In this document: piece by piece, positions 46,663-55,243 of the stretch | Position numbering within the stretch: position 1 is the stretch's first letter | How the letters are laid out: each line of letters opens with the position of its first letter | Origin: Clostridium bovifaecis | GTDB taxonomy: Bacteria > Bacillota > Clostridia > Clostridiales > Clostridiaceae | Direction of reading: 5' to 3' | NCBI GenBank assembly: GCA_009738435.1 | Contig: CP046522.1 | Span: 1,085,249 to 1,149,248 of the forward strand | Length of the DNA: 64,000 nucleotides | Program-made: the position numbers and the translations under genes | Notes under the pieces: model-generated | What the model was told of the DNA's origin: nothing | What the model saw: only the letters and a program-made list of their open reading frames with translations | The model's database searches: none

Positions 46663-47648
46663 TAGTTTCTTGGAATATTACGAAAAAGTGTAATTTATAT
46701 TGTAAGCATTGCTATAGAGACTCTATGTTAAAAGATTTTAAAGATGAATTAACTACAGAAGAAGGAGAAAAATTAATAAGAGAAATAGCTCTATCAGGTT
46801 TTAAAATATTGATATTAAGTGGTGGAGAACCCTTAATGAGAAAAGATTTGCTTCACCTTATATCCTTTGCAAGAAAGGAAGGCTTGATTCCAGTACTTGG
46901 AACTAATGGAACTCTCATAACGGAAGAAGCAGCGAAGGATTTAAAAAGAGCAGGAATTATGGGAGCTGGAATAAGCATTGATAGTGCACAGGAAGATAAA
47001 CACGATGGATTTAGACAAACAAGAGGAAGCTTTAAGAGTGCCCTAAATGGAATTGAGAATTGTTTAAAGGAAAAAATAAGGGTTCAAATAAATTGTACTG
47101 TAACAAAAGATAATAAGGATGAGATATTAGATATGGTGGAATTTGCTAAGGAAAAGGGAGCTTCAGCTATGCATCCGTTCTTTTTAGTAGAGGTAGGAAG
47201 AGGAAAAGATATGGCTGATAAAGCACTGCGAGAACAGGAGTATATAAGTCTTATAGATGATATCTTGGATAAGCAATTAAGTACAGATATAGAACTAAAG
47301 CCAACATGTGCACCGCAGTTCATGGTAAGAGCCAAAAAAAAGGGTATTAATATGCGTTTTACTAGAGGCTGTATAGCTGGCATAGCTTATTGCTGCATTC
47401 TTCCAAATGGTGATGTTAATATATGTCCTTATCTACAAGTAAAAGCAGGTAATGTTAAAGAAAAGTCTTTCTATGACATATGGAAGAACAGTGAAGTATT
47501 TAATAAATTAAGGAATTATGATTGTTATGAGGGAGAATGCGGAAGATGTCAGCATATTTCAATATGTGGAGGATGTAGAGCTAGAGCCTATAAGACAACA
47601 GGTGATTGTTTCCAAGAAGATCCTATGTGTTCAGTATGTAGAGCTTAA
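46659..47648 (+). CDS. ahbD: Radical SAM haem b synthase (AhbD) type
   Basis: 329 residues. The cluster CNLYCKHC (C11, C15, C18) begins almost at the N-terminus, followed by ILILSGGEPLMRKDLL. The C-terminal SPASM-like site is CGRCQHISICGGCRARAY, ending CSVCRA. AhbD decarboxylates the propionates of Fe-coproporphyrin III to vinyl groups, making haem b. The start ATGA overlaps the preceding stop, so it is translationally coupled to ahbC. The protein is somewhat shorter than many AhbD homologues because the N-terminal leader is short. Confidence 0.82.
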   Translation: MIVSWNITKKCNLYCKHCYRDSMLKDFKDELTTEEGEKLIREIALSGFKILILSGGEPLMRKDLLHLISFARKEGLIPVLGTNGTLITEEAAKDLKRAGIMGAGISIDSAQEDKHDGFRQTRGSFKSALNGIENCLKEKIRVQINCTVTKDNKDEILDMVEFAKEKGASAMHPFFLVEVGRGKDMADKALREQEYISLIDDILDKQLSTDIELKPTCAPQFMVRAKKKGINMRFTRGCIAGIAYCCILPNGDVNICPYLQVKAGNVKEKSFYDIWKNSEVFNKLRNYDCYEGECGRCQHISICGGCRARAYKTTGDCFQEDPMCSVCRA

Positions 47649-47666
47649 AAAGCTAAAGGAGAGGGT

Positions 47667-48119
47667 ATGAAAGAAATAGAAAAAAGAATCTTAAATGAAA
47701 TACAAAAGGGTATTCCAATAGAAAAAAGACCTTTTTTAACCATAGCTAAAAGATTAAACTTAGAAGAAGAGCAGATTATTGAGTGTATTAAAGGATTAAA
47801 GCAAAATAAATGTATAAGAAGGATTGGAGCAGTAGTAGACGTTAATAAAATAGGGGCTATTAGTACATTAGTAGCTATAAAAGTAAAAAAGGAGGATATT
47901 GAAAAAGTTATTTCCATTATAAATGAGTACAATAGTGTAACTCATAATTATGAGAGAGAAGACGAGTATAATATTTGGTTTACTTTAATGGCTGCCACAA
48001 AAAAAGAGCTAGATAATTTATTAAAAGAAATCGTAGGTAAAATAAGTATATATATTGATGAATTTTTGAATTTACCTAGTGCTGAAAAGTATAAGACTTA
48101 TGTATATTTCAATTTATAA
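47667..48119 (+). CDS. ahbA: Siroheme decarboxylase subunit AhbA (Lrp/AsnC-like)
   Basis: 150 residues built like an AsnC regulator: an N-terminal winged-helix region (IQKGIPIEKRPFLTIAKRLN, IRRIGAVVDVNKIG) and a C-terminal ferredoxin-like domain with VTHNYEREDEYNIWFTL, the siroheme-decarboxylase signature. With AhbB it removes two acetate carboxyls from siroheme. AAAGGAGAG precedes the ATG, 18 bases after ahbD. It is easily mis-annotated as a transcription regulator; the operon with AhbC/D argues for the enzyme. Confidence 0.82.
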   Translation: MKEIEKRILNEIQKGIPIEKRPFLTIAKRLNLEEEQIIECIKGLKQNKCIRRIGAVVDVNKIGAISTLVAIKVKKEDIEKVISIINEYNSVTHNYEREDEYNIWFTLMAATKKELDNLLKEIVGKISIYIDEFLNLPSAEKYKTYVYFNL

Positions 48120-48140
48120 TTTAGGTAAGGTGCTTAAAAT

Positions 48141-48611
48141 ATGGATGAATTAGATAGGAAGATATTAATAGAGGTATCTAAGGACATTTCTGTATGTGAA
48201 AGTCCTTATGATGATATAGCTAAAAGGTTGAAAATATCAACAGATTCTTTGCTCTCTAGAATAAAAATATTACAAGATTCAGGGTATATAAAAAGGATTT
48301 CTGCTATTGTTGCTCACGAAAAAACCGATTATAAGATTAATGCAATGACAGTGTGGAAGGTGGATGAGATAAATAAAAAAAACATTATAGAATTAATGAA
48401 GCGGTTCCCTAACGTCAGCCACATATATGAGAGAAGATCAGCAGAAAATTGGGAATATAATATATATGGAATGATGCATGCGGTAAGTAAAGAAGAGATT
48501 GAAAGCTTGATTGAGTATATATCAAAACAAATTAATGTAAGTGATTATAAAGCACTGTATACAAAAAAACAGTGGAAAAAGACTAGTCCAGTTATTGAAG
48601 AATTATTATAG
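48141..48611 (+). CDS. ahbB: Siroheme decarboxylase subunit AhbB (Lrp/AsnC-like)
   Basis: 156 residues, second AsnC-like half of siroheme decarboxylase. An N-terminal helix-turn-helix is followed by VSHIYERRSAENWEYNIYGM, then a C-terminal LYTKKQWKKTSPVIEEL tail as in AhbB/NirG-type proteins. It is the last gene of the four-gene unit and is followed by a terminator. It resembles its neighbour 47667 in plan but shares limited sequence, as expected for the heterodimer. Confidence 0.82.
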   Translation: MDELDRKILIEVSKDISVCESPYDDIAKRLKISTDSLLSRIKILQDSGYIKRISAIVAHEKTDYKINAMTVWKVDEINKKNIIELMKRFPNVSHIYERRSAENWEYNIYGMMHAVSKEEIESLIEYISKQINVSDYKALYTKKQWKKTSPVIEELL

Positions 48612-48679
48612 AGTAAGTGCGGAATTTAGTAAATAAGACTATTAATAAAATACAAGTAGGATATTGAACAAATGTTATG

Positions 48680-48719
48680 AAACTGTGCAAAATCTAAATA
48701 GCACAGTTTTTGTTTTTCT
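48680..48719 (+). terminator. Terminator after the ahb operon
   Basis: AAACTGTGC (48680-48688) pairs with GCACAGTTT (48701-48709), followed by a T-rich run. Confidence 0.9.
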
Positions 48720-48783
48720 TTATAATATTTATTCTAAATAGGTACACTAATCATTAGAGTAATGATTAGAAAGGATGAATAAT

Positions 48784-50001
48784 ATGGACTCTAGCTCAAT
48801 TTCTATATACAGTGAAATAGGAAAGTTGAAATCTGTGTTACTCCATTGTCCAGGGGAAGAAATTGAAAATATAGTGCCTGATTATTTAAGAAGACTTTTA
48901 TTTGATGAAATTGCTTATCTAAAACAGGCGCGTAAAGAACATAATGAATTTGCTCAGATTTTAAGAAATGAAGATGTGGAAGTTTTTTATTTAACAGATT
49001 TAATGGCAGAGGTTTTAGAGGAGCCGCAAGTTAGACAAGAATTCTTAATGGAATTTATGGAAGAAGGAAGAGCAACTACACAAGGATTGAAAGAGGCACT
49101 TTTAGAATTATTTACACCTTATTCACCAAGTGAACTTATAAGAAAGTGTATAGCAGGGGTGAGAAAGGAAGAACTTAAGCATATTAAGGCAAAATCTTTA
49201 GGAGATATGGTGAAGAATCCGTATCCATTTTATCTAGACCCTATTCCCAATCTTTATTTTCAAAGAGACCCTTTTGCCTCAATTGGAAGGGGAATTTCTC
49301 TAAATGTTATGGCAAACACAACTCGAAATAGAGAGACTTTATTTGCTAAATATATTTTTAACTATCATCCTAAGTTCAAAGGTGTAAAACGTTGGTATAA
49401 TCGAGATAAGACTCACTCTATAGAGGGAGGAGATATTTTAGTTCTTTCTTCTAGGGTTTTAGCTATAGGAATAAGTGATAGGACGGATCCTGTAGCTATT
49501 GAAAGATTAGCGAATAATCTTCTAGGGTCAGAAGAATCATTTGAAGTGATTCTAGCTTTCGACATTCCAAAAGCAAGAGCTTATATGCATCTAGATACGG
49601 TATTTACCATGGTAGATTATGATAAGTTTAGCATATATGGAGAAATTGAAGAGCCTTTAGATGTTTATAGCATTACAAGAGGAAAAAATAAAGAGATTAA
49701 AATTATTTACGAACATGAATCGTTATCGTCAATATTAAAAAGGCATTTAAACTTATCTGCAGTAAATTTAATAAGATGTGGAAATGGAGATCGCATAGCT
49801 TCTAGTAGAGAGCAGTGGAGTGATGGAAGCAATACCCTTGCGATATCACCTGGAAAAGTAGTCTGCTATGACCGTAACTATGTAACCAATGAGGCATTAA
49901 GGAAAAACAATATAGAAGTAATTGAGTTTCAATCTTATGAACTCTCGAGAGGACGTGGAGGTCCAAGGTGTATGAGTATGCCGCTGATTAGGGAATATTA
50001 A
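48784..50001 (+). CDS. arcA: Arginine deiminase
   Basis: 405 residues from the ATG at 48784, which has AAAGGA at eight bases; an ATG three codons earlier overlaps that site. It converts arginine to citrulline and ammonia. Seen: LYFQRDPFASIG, EGGDILVLSSRVLAIGISDR, MHLDTVFT with the catalytic His, and RGGPRCMSMPL with the nucleophilic Cys (~C396). No carbamoyl transferase, carbamate kinase or antiporter gene lies in the window, so the rest of the pathway is elsewhere or the citrulline has another use. Confidence 0.95.
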   Translation: MDSSSISIYSEIGKLKSVLLHCPGEEIENIVPDYLRRLLFDEIAYLKQARKEHNEFAQILRNEDVEVFYLTDLMAEVLEEPQVRQEFLMEFMEEGRATTQGLKEALLELFTPYSPSELIRKCIAGVRKEELKHIKAKSLGDMVKNPYPFYLDPIPNLYFQRDPFASIGRGISLNVMANTTRNRETLFAKYIFNYHPKFKGVKRWYNRDKTHSIEGGDILVLSSRVLAIGISDRTDPVAIERLANNLLGSEESFEVILAFDIPKARAYMHLDTVFTMVDYDKFSIYGEIEEPLDVYSITRGKNKEIKIIYEHESLSSILKRHLNLSAVNLIRCGNGDRIASSREQWSDGSNTLAISPGKVVCYDRNYVTNEALRKNNIEVIEFQSYELSRGRGGPRCMSMPLIREY

Positions 50002-50119
50002 GCGGCTTGACTTTTAACATTTAAACAAAATATAGTTAATAGAGTAAATGTTTGATATACTAAAGTGACTGACGCAATAATTAAACTAAAATATGCATGG
50101 TAAAAGAAAGGTAATGAGA

Positions 50120-51226
50120 ATGATAGAATTTAAAGATTTGGGACTTAGTAATGATATTTTAAATGTACTAAAAGATGAGGGAATCACTACCCCTACTCCA
50201 ATTCAAGAAGAAAGTATTTTATTGATAAAAGAAGGCAATGATATAATAGCAGAGGCTCAAACAGGTACTGGGAAAACCCTTGCATTTTTGCTGCCTATGT
50301 TTGAAAACATATCACCTAATGAAAATACAATACAAGGATTAATAGTAACCCCTACAAGGGAACTTGCTATACAAATAACTGAAGAAGCTAATAAACTTAC
50401 AAAAGCTAAAAGTCTGAATATTTTAGCTGCATATGGTGGTAAGGATATAGGTAGTCAATTAAATAAATTAAAGGGAAATGTTCATCTAGTTATAGCAACG
50501 CCAGGGAGACTTTTGGACCACCTAAAAAGGGGTACAATAAATCTTCATAAGTTAAAAACATTGGTATTAGATGAAGCTGATCAAATGCTTCTTATGGGAT
50601 TTAAAAATGAAGTCGAAGCTATAATAAAGCAGATACAAAAAAAACCGCAAACTCTCTGCTTTTCAGCAACTATGAGCTCAGATGTAAAAAAACTTGCTTA
50701 TAGGTATACAAAGAATGCTAAAGTAGTAATTATAGAAAAGGAAGAGGTTACTCTTAAGAATATTGAACAATTTGTGGTGGAAACTACAGACAGAAGAAAA
50801 CAAGATGCTTTGTGTAGGGTTTTAGATGAGGATAACCCTTTTATGGCCATCATTTTCTGCAGAACCAAGAGAAGAGTAGATGATCTTGAAGTAGCTCTTT
50901 ATCAAAGAGGCTATAACTGTCAAAAGATACATTCGGATGTAATGCAGTCAAAGCGTGAGAAAATAATGAAGTCTTTTAGAAACTGCGATATTCAGTATTT
51001 GATAGCTACTGATGTAGCAGCTAGGGGATTGGATATTACTGGGGTTACACATATATATAATTATGATATCCCGGAAAATGCAGAAACCTATATACATCGT
51101 ATAGGACGAACTGGAAGAGCTGGAGAGAAAGGATATACATGTCTATTTGTAGATCCAAAAGATATGCATGTACTGGAAAGTATAGAAAAAGAAATTAAAT
51201 TTAAGATTCCAAGAAAAATTATATAA
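50120..51226 (+). CDS. DEAD-box RNA helicase
   Basis: About 368 residues from the ATG at 50120, chosen because GAAAGG lies eight bases before it; upstream in-frame ATGs are too near or before that site. It has all core motifs: AQTGTGKT, PTRELA, TPGRLLDH, DEAD (VLDEADQM), SAT, ATDVAARGLD and HRIGRTGRAG. The chain stops right after the second RecA domain, with no RNA-binding tail, so it is a minimal-core member. A role in RNA remodelling at low temperature or in ribosome assembly is typical of the family. Confidence 0.95.
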   Translation: MIEFKDLGLSNDILNVLKDEGITTPTPIQEESILLIKEGNDIIAEAQTGTGKTLAFLLPMFENISPNENTIQGLIVTPTRELAIQITEEANKLTKAKSLNILAAYGGKDIGSQLNKLKGNVHLVIATPGRLLDHLKRGTINLHKLKTLVLDEADQMLLMGFKNEVEAIIKQIQKKPQTLCFSATMSSDVKKLAYRYTKNAKVVIIEKEEVTLKNIEQFVVETTDRRKQDALCRVLDEDNPFMAIIFCRTKRRVDDLEVALYQRGYNCQKIHSDVMQSKREKIMKSFRNCDIQYLIATDVAARGLDITGVTHIYNYDIPENAETYIHRIGRTGRAGEKGYTCLFVDPKDMHVLESIEKEIKFKIPRKII

Positions 51227-51261
51227 TATAAAATTAAATAATTTTATAAGGGGGAATAAAA

Positions 51262-52260
51262 GTGTCTAGTTTGCTTAAACCATTAGAAATAAAAAGTTTA
51301 ACTTTAAAGAATAGATTGGTTATGCCACCTATGGCTACAGCTAAATCTGAAGTGAATGGAAGGATTAGTAGGAATATTTTAGATTATTATAATGAGAAGT
51401 CTATGGGAGGATATATATCATTAATAATTATAGAGCATAGCTTTATTAATCAACAGGGAAAAGCTAGCGATCATCAACTTTCAATAGCTGATGATAGTAC
51501 AATAGAAGGATTGAAAAGTCTAGCTGAGTTAATTCATAAGAATGGGTCTAAAGCAGTAATGCAAATCAATCATGCAGGAAGTGCAGCAAGTACTAAGATT
51601 ACTGGAGAAGTAGTTGTAGGCCCTTCAGCTATAGAAAATCTACGCAAAAACGATACTATACCTCATGAACTTACTAAAAAGGAAATTGAAGGTATAATTA
51701 ATGATTTTAAAAAAGCTGCTTATCGTGTAAAAGAGGCTGGGTTTGATGGAGTGGAAATCCACTCTGCTCATGGCTATCTATTAAATCAGTTTTTTTCTCC
51801 TCTTTCTAATAAAAGAACAGATGAGTATGGCGGAAATGTGAATAATCGTATAAGAATCCACCTTGAAGTTATTAAAGCTGTACGTGAAGTTGTAGGAGAA
51901 AATTTTCCTGTTTTGCTTAGGTTAGGAGCTTCAGATTACACGGAAGGTGGAAGTACTATTGAAGATAGTAAAATAGCAGCAAAAGAGTTTGAAAAAGCAG
52001 GTGTAGACATTTTGGATATTTCCGGAGGATTCTGTGGGTATAATGTTCCTGGGACTTCTGAACAGGGATATTTCTCATCTCTTACTGAAGAAATTAAAAA
52101 AGTTGTGTCTATGCCAGTAATACTTACAGGTGGAATTACTGAAGCTAAGGCTGCAGAAAAATTGCTAGCTGATGGAAAAGCTGATCTTATTGGGGTAGGC
52201 AGAGCTATATATAAAGATTCTAAATGGGCAGAGAGGTCAATAAAGGAACTTAGTATATAG
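51262..52260 (+). CDS. NADH:flavin oxidoreductase, old yellow enzyme family
   Basis: 332 residues, single TIM barrel, no C-terminal Fe-S/FAD extension. Seen: LKNRLVMPPMATAKS near the N-terminus, GVEIHSAHGYLLNQFFSPLS then NKRTDEYGG (FMN and substrate pocket), and DLIGVGRAIYKD near the end. It reduces activated double bonds with an unknown substrate. GTG start at 51262 behind AAGGGGGA, 35 bases after the helicase gene. Confidence 0.93.
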   Translation: MSSLLKPLEIKSLTLKNRLVMPPMATAKSEVNGRISRNILDYYNEKSMGGYISLIIIEHSFINQQGKASDHQLSIADDSTIEGLKSLAELIHKNGSKAVMQINHAGSAASTKITGEVVVGPSAIENLRKNDTIPHELTKKEIEGIINDFKKAAYRVKEAGFDGVEIHSAHGYLLNQFFSPLSNKRTDEYGGNVNNRIRIHLEVIKAVREVVGENFPVLLRLGASDYTEGGSTIEDSKIAAKEFEKAGVDILDISGGFCGYNVPGTSEQGYFSSLTEEIKKVVSMPVILTGGITEAKAAEKLLADGKADLIGVGRAIYKDSKWAERSIKELSI

Positions 52261-52288
52261 AAGAAAATCAAGACTCAATTTATTAATA

Positions 52289-52356
52289 GTGGAGATGTAT
52301 TTTATTTTGAGTTCTCAATTATCTCCACTCTTGAACCTTTCTGCTAAGAATTTTGC
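52289..52356 (+). repeat. Intergenic structured repeat, copy B (degenerate)
   Basis: GTGGAGAT (52289-52296) faces ATCTCCAC (52321-52328), and TAAGAATTTTGC (52345-52356) repeats the left arm of the closing hairpin of copy A. The right hairpin arm is missing, so this looks like a decayed or truncated copy. Confidence 0.45.
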
Positions 52357-52400
52357 ATAAGGTCTGTTTTCACTGCAAACAATAAATTGAGGTGATAAAT

Positions 52401-52877
52401 ATGATTACGACAAAAGAGCATGATGAAAAAGAGATGAATAAATTTTTAAAGGGTATACACATGGGTGGAAGTACTTTTAAAGACTATCTTTCTAAAGCTG
52501 AAGACTCAGAGTTAAAAAATGAATTAAAGGAAATTATAGAGTCTTTCAAAAGACATGAAGAAGCTATTACCAATAGAATAGAGAAAATAGGAGGAGATGC
52601 TCCAGATACTCTTGGGTTTATGGGTACTATATCAGAATTTTTTGAAAAGATTAAATTAATTCCTGTAAACACAGATTTAGAAGTTTGTGAACATGCCGTA
52701 AGAGCCATGGAAATGGGCATGTACCAGGGTGAAAAATTTATAGAAGAAAATGGTGACCTAAATTCTAGTTTATTGAATGAGGTAAAAGGTGTTGTGAAAG
52801 ATTATGATAATCACTTAAGAAGAGTAAAACAAATAATGAAAAAGTATGAAGTTAGCAAAAAGGCAAAATTGCACTAG
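52401..52877 (+). CDS. DUF2383 ferritin-like four-helix protein
   Basis: 158 residues from ATG 52401, with GAGGTG six bases ahead (a GTG nine bases earlier is inside that site). All-helical, with Glu/His pattern on the helices: EIIESFKRHEEAITNRIEKI, DLEVCEHAVRAMEMGMYQGE, VVKDYDNHLRRVKQIM. This matches DUF2383, a ferritin-superfamily bundle of unknown function that could bind metal. Clostridia often link such proteins to stress or spores, but nothing in the sequence fixes this. Confidence 0.82.
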   Translation: MITTKEHDEKEMNKFLKGIHMGGSTFKDYLSKAEDSELKNELKEIIESFKRHEEAITNRIEKIGGDAPDTLGFMGTISEFFEKIKLIPVNTDLEVCEHAVRAMEMGMYQGEKFIEENGDLNSSLLNEVKGVVKDYDNHLRRVKQIMKKYEVSKKAKLH

Positions 52878-52894
52878 AAAAGTATTGTAATTTC

Positions 52895-52936
52895 AAATAA
52901 CCTATGAATTGAAAGAAAATTCGTAGGTTATTTGAC
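52895..52936 (+). terminator. Terminator after the ferritin-like gene
   Basis: AAATAACCTATGAATT (52895-52910) pairs with AATTCGTAGGTTATTT (52918-52933) with one mismatch. Confidence 0.8.
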
Positions 52937-53206
52937 TATTATGCAAGTTTTCATTCTTAGCATATTCGTTTTGAATTAGAACAAGCTGCAAAGCAAGTTA
53001 TATGCCTAACACAAATATAAAATGCCCTTTATAAATAGCAAATTTATCTTTAGAATATTGTGTATTTATCAAGAAGATCAGAGAATCATTAACAAAAACA
53101 TGAATGATTTGGAAAATAATTATGAAATAAATATTGCATTTTCACTTGCACGATAGAGGAAATATTTCATATAATAAATATACAATATATTAAAGGGGTG
53201 TTGAAG
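52937..53206. other. Intergenic stretch before a small frame
   Basis: AT-rich DNA without open frames or repeats that I could identify. A possible -10 box (TATAAT, ~53170) lies ahead of the small open frame at 53207. Confidence 0.35.
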
Positions 53207-53350
53207 ATGATAGCATTAAAGGTGTTAATAGCTTTTACTATGCTCTGTTCAATAAAGTATATAGTTAGTGTTAGGAATAATCCGTTTTATAACAAGTCAA
53301 GTGATTTTATAGGTTCAAGCACAAATTATATAAATACTAAAATAAACTAA
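53207..53350 (+). CDS. Small single-helix membrane peptide, 47 residues
   Basis: Below the size normally listed. The ATG at 53207 follows AAAGGGGTG at good spacing. The N-terminal ~20 residues (ALKVLIAFTMLCSIKYIVSV) form one hydrophobic segment, followed by a polar tail (RNNPFYNKSSDFIGSS). A hairpin with a T-run lies ~60 bases downstream, so a short transcript is plausible. No family recognised. Confidence 0.45.
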   Translation: MIALKVLIAFTMLCSIKYIVSVRNNPFYNKSSDFIGSSTNYINTKIN

Positions 53351-53410
53351 TAAGCCGTAGATAAATTAAAATAGATATACATTATATATAAATATAAAAG
53401 TATTTAATAG

Positions 53411-53452
53411 GAGAGCTGGTGGTTTAAAGAAGCCGCAGAGCTCTTTTTATAT
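53411..53452 (+). terminator. Terminator after the small membrane-peptide frame
   Basis: AGAGCT (53412-53417) and AGCTCT (53439-53444) with inner GGTGG/CCGC pairing, followed by TTTT. Confidence 0.6.
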
Positions 53453-53551
53453 AGTATTAAACATAGAATATAGAATATAAAATTAACTAATGATATTAAA
53501 GAAGAATATTATATATAGAGTAAGTATGTATCTTATGAGGAGACGAAGTAT

Positions 53552-54139
53552 ATGACAAATAAAGAATACTTGCTAGATGCCAATATAGTTATAAAGATAT
53601 GGAAAGTATGCCCCCATCTTTTTAAGGATATGAAAAAGGCTAGAAATCTTGATTTCAAAATTTCAAGATATATAGCTGAAGAATTATCTATAAAAGAATT
53701 TACTAAATTTAACGGGGTTCAAGTTCTTACAGAAAGATTTTTAGAATTACTAGACCATATAATAGATGTAGAAATTGATGATGTTTCACAACTATATCCA
53801 TGTAATGAAAGTGTAAAATCTGACTTAAAAAAAGATATACACATTAAAGAATACAATCTAAAAGAAGACATACACATTAGAAAGTATGGTTCTGTAAAAG
53901 GCGCACACATTATAAAATACGATTCACAAAAAAATATTTATATTATAAATGAGAACAAAATATCTAAAGGTGATTTTAGTCTTATTTATGCATGTGAAGT
54001 TAATAAAGATTATATATTAGTTACTGAAGATAAGAGACTACTAAGCAGTGCAAAATTTATTTTGGATCCAGCGAAAGTTATGAACTTTGATGAATTTATG
54101 GAGGATTTACAAGTAAGCTTGAGCTATGCACTTTACTAA
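53552..54139 (+). CDS. PIN-domain (DUF4411-like) protein with internal repeat insertion
   Basis: 195 residues. The N-terminus LLDANIVIKIWK and the later SKGDFSLIYACEVNKDYILV then TEDKRLL are PIN-type ribonuclease features with the acidic residues of the metal site. Between the two halves (residues ~93-137) four copies of a short repeat are inserted: KKDIHIKEYNL, KEDIHIRKYGSV, KGAHIIKYDSQ, KNIYIINENK, about 10-12 residues each. No antitoxin is next to it; the following gene is kinase-like. GGAGACG precedes the ATG. Toxin, RNA-processing or inert roles are all possible. Confidence 0.65.
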   Translation: MTNKEYLLDANIVIKIWKVCPHLFKDMKKARNLDFKISRYIAEELSIKEFTKFNGVQVLTERFLELLDHIIDVEIDDVSQLYPCNESVKSDLKKDIHIKEYNLKEDIHIRKYGSVKGAHIIKYDSQKNIYIINENKISKGDFSLIYACEVNKDYILVTEDKRLLSSAKFILDPAKVMNFDEFMEDLQVSLSYALY

Positions 54140-54307
54140 GTTAGATATTAAATATATTCCTAATAGAAAGTAATAAAAATTCAGTATATTAGTTAAATAT
54201 ATATATATTGGATTTTTATTTAGAGAGAATGAACCCCTTAAAAATTTAATGCTAATACGTATAATAGAAATGTGATAAATCATGAAGTTTTGTACAAGGG
54301 GTGGAAT

Positions 54308-55000
54308 ATGAGTAACGGAGCTAAGGCTAAACAATGTGCAACTGGAGAATTATTAGAAAGTTATGTGAATAATAAAGGTTCCTTAGAGGCTAATGAAATA
54401 TATAAAATTGCATTAAGTTTATGTAATATCATAGAGAATTTCCATAAGGGAGATTTTTTTATTATAAATAGAGATTTAAGTCCGCGGAGCATAATTGTTA
54501 TGAAGAACAAAGAGGCTAAGTTAGTGGACAAAAAAAGTGACCTAAGAATGTTTCATAGCAAAAATGCTAATTTGCAGTATCACAGATTATGGGAAGCAAG
54601 CAAACAACATGATTTACACAGCTTAGCTATGCTAATGTATTTTATGGCTACAGGTACGACTGCATATTCGGTTTTAGATATTTTTAAAGATGATAGCTAT
54701 CCAGATAATGTGGATAGAAGTTTAAAGGAGATTATGCATAGATGTTTTGAAGAGAGTGATCAAAACAAATATTCTTCAGTAGAAGAACTAAGTATGGAAA
54801 TTACTATGAGAATATTAGAAAACAATAGATATAAAGAAACTGTTAACTTAATAAATTCAAAGATTGAAACAGGAATAAGTAGGCGAAGAGTAAGAAAGAG
54901 AAGAGCTAATAGGGCTTTTTCATATAATGAAGGTTTAGACTATGTAAAATACTTTGTAAAAAGAGGTAAGAAGAGGCTTCAGATATCTTTAAGATTATAA
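54308..55000 (+). CDS. Protein-kinase-like C-lobe protein (probable pseudokinase)
   Basis: About 230 residues from ATG 54308, following AAGGGGTGGA. The sequence starts at the kinase hinge/alpha-D level (TGELLESYVNNKGSLEANEI) and runs through a degenerate catalytic loop NRDLSPRSIIVM (HRD has become NRD; the loop Asn is Ser) and VDKKSD for DFG, then DLHSLAMLMYFMATG. No N-lobe, glycine loop or VAIK lysine is present. A basic C-terminal tail (RRRVRKRRANR) follows. It is probably a scaffold or regulator rather than an active kinase. Its neighbours are PIN-domain and LysE genes. Confidence 0.65.
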   Translation: MSNGAKAKQCATGELLESYVNNKGSLEANEIYKIALSLCNIIENFHKGDFFIINRDLSPRSIIVMKNKEAKLVDKKSDLRMFHSKNANLQYHRLWEASKQHDLHSLAMLMYFMATGTTAYSVLDIFKDDSYPDNVDRSLKEIMHRCFEESDQNKYSSVEELSMEITMRILENNRYKETVNLINSKIETGISRRRVRKRRANRAFSYNEGLDYVKYFVKRGKKRLQISLRL

Positions 55001-55010
55001 TATTAAGAGA

Positions 55011-55044
55011 AAATCCAGCACTTTATAATTAAAATGCTGGATTT
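55011..55044 (+). terminator. Terminator after the kinase-like gene
   Basis: AAATCCAGCA (55011-55020) and TGCTGGATTT (55035-55044) are perfect complements, but the T-run is short. Confidence 0.75.
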
Positions 55045-55243
55045 AAATTATTATAAATAATTACAGTTACAATCTGCGCAAAGAACATGGGTATTATATA
55101 GGGAATACAATCTATTCTAATAATAACTTTTAAGAGGCATAATTTAAAACCTTTTCAAGTAATATATACTATATTATAATTTATATTAAGATATGGTTTA
55201 TTTAGTGCCGGTTTAGCGTAGAAAATAAAAGGAGCGTGAATAG

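Noticed and set aside
47667..48611. Two Lrp/AsnC regulators
   Set aside because: The VTHNYER and VSHIYER signatures plus the radical-SAM operon fit siroheme decarboxylase subunits better than DNA-binding regulators.
49980..50010. GCCGC...GCGGC hairpin at the end of arcA
   Set aside because: Only a 5-bp stem with long loop and weak T-content; not called as a terminator.
53827..53960. Repeated DNA in the PIN gene as a mobile or CRISPR repeat
   Set aside because: The repeat keeps the reading frame and lies inside the protein; it is a coding tandem repeat.
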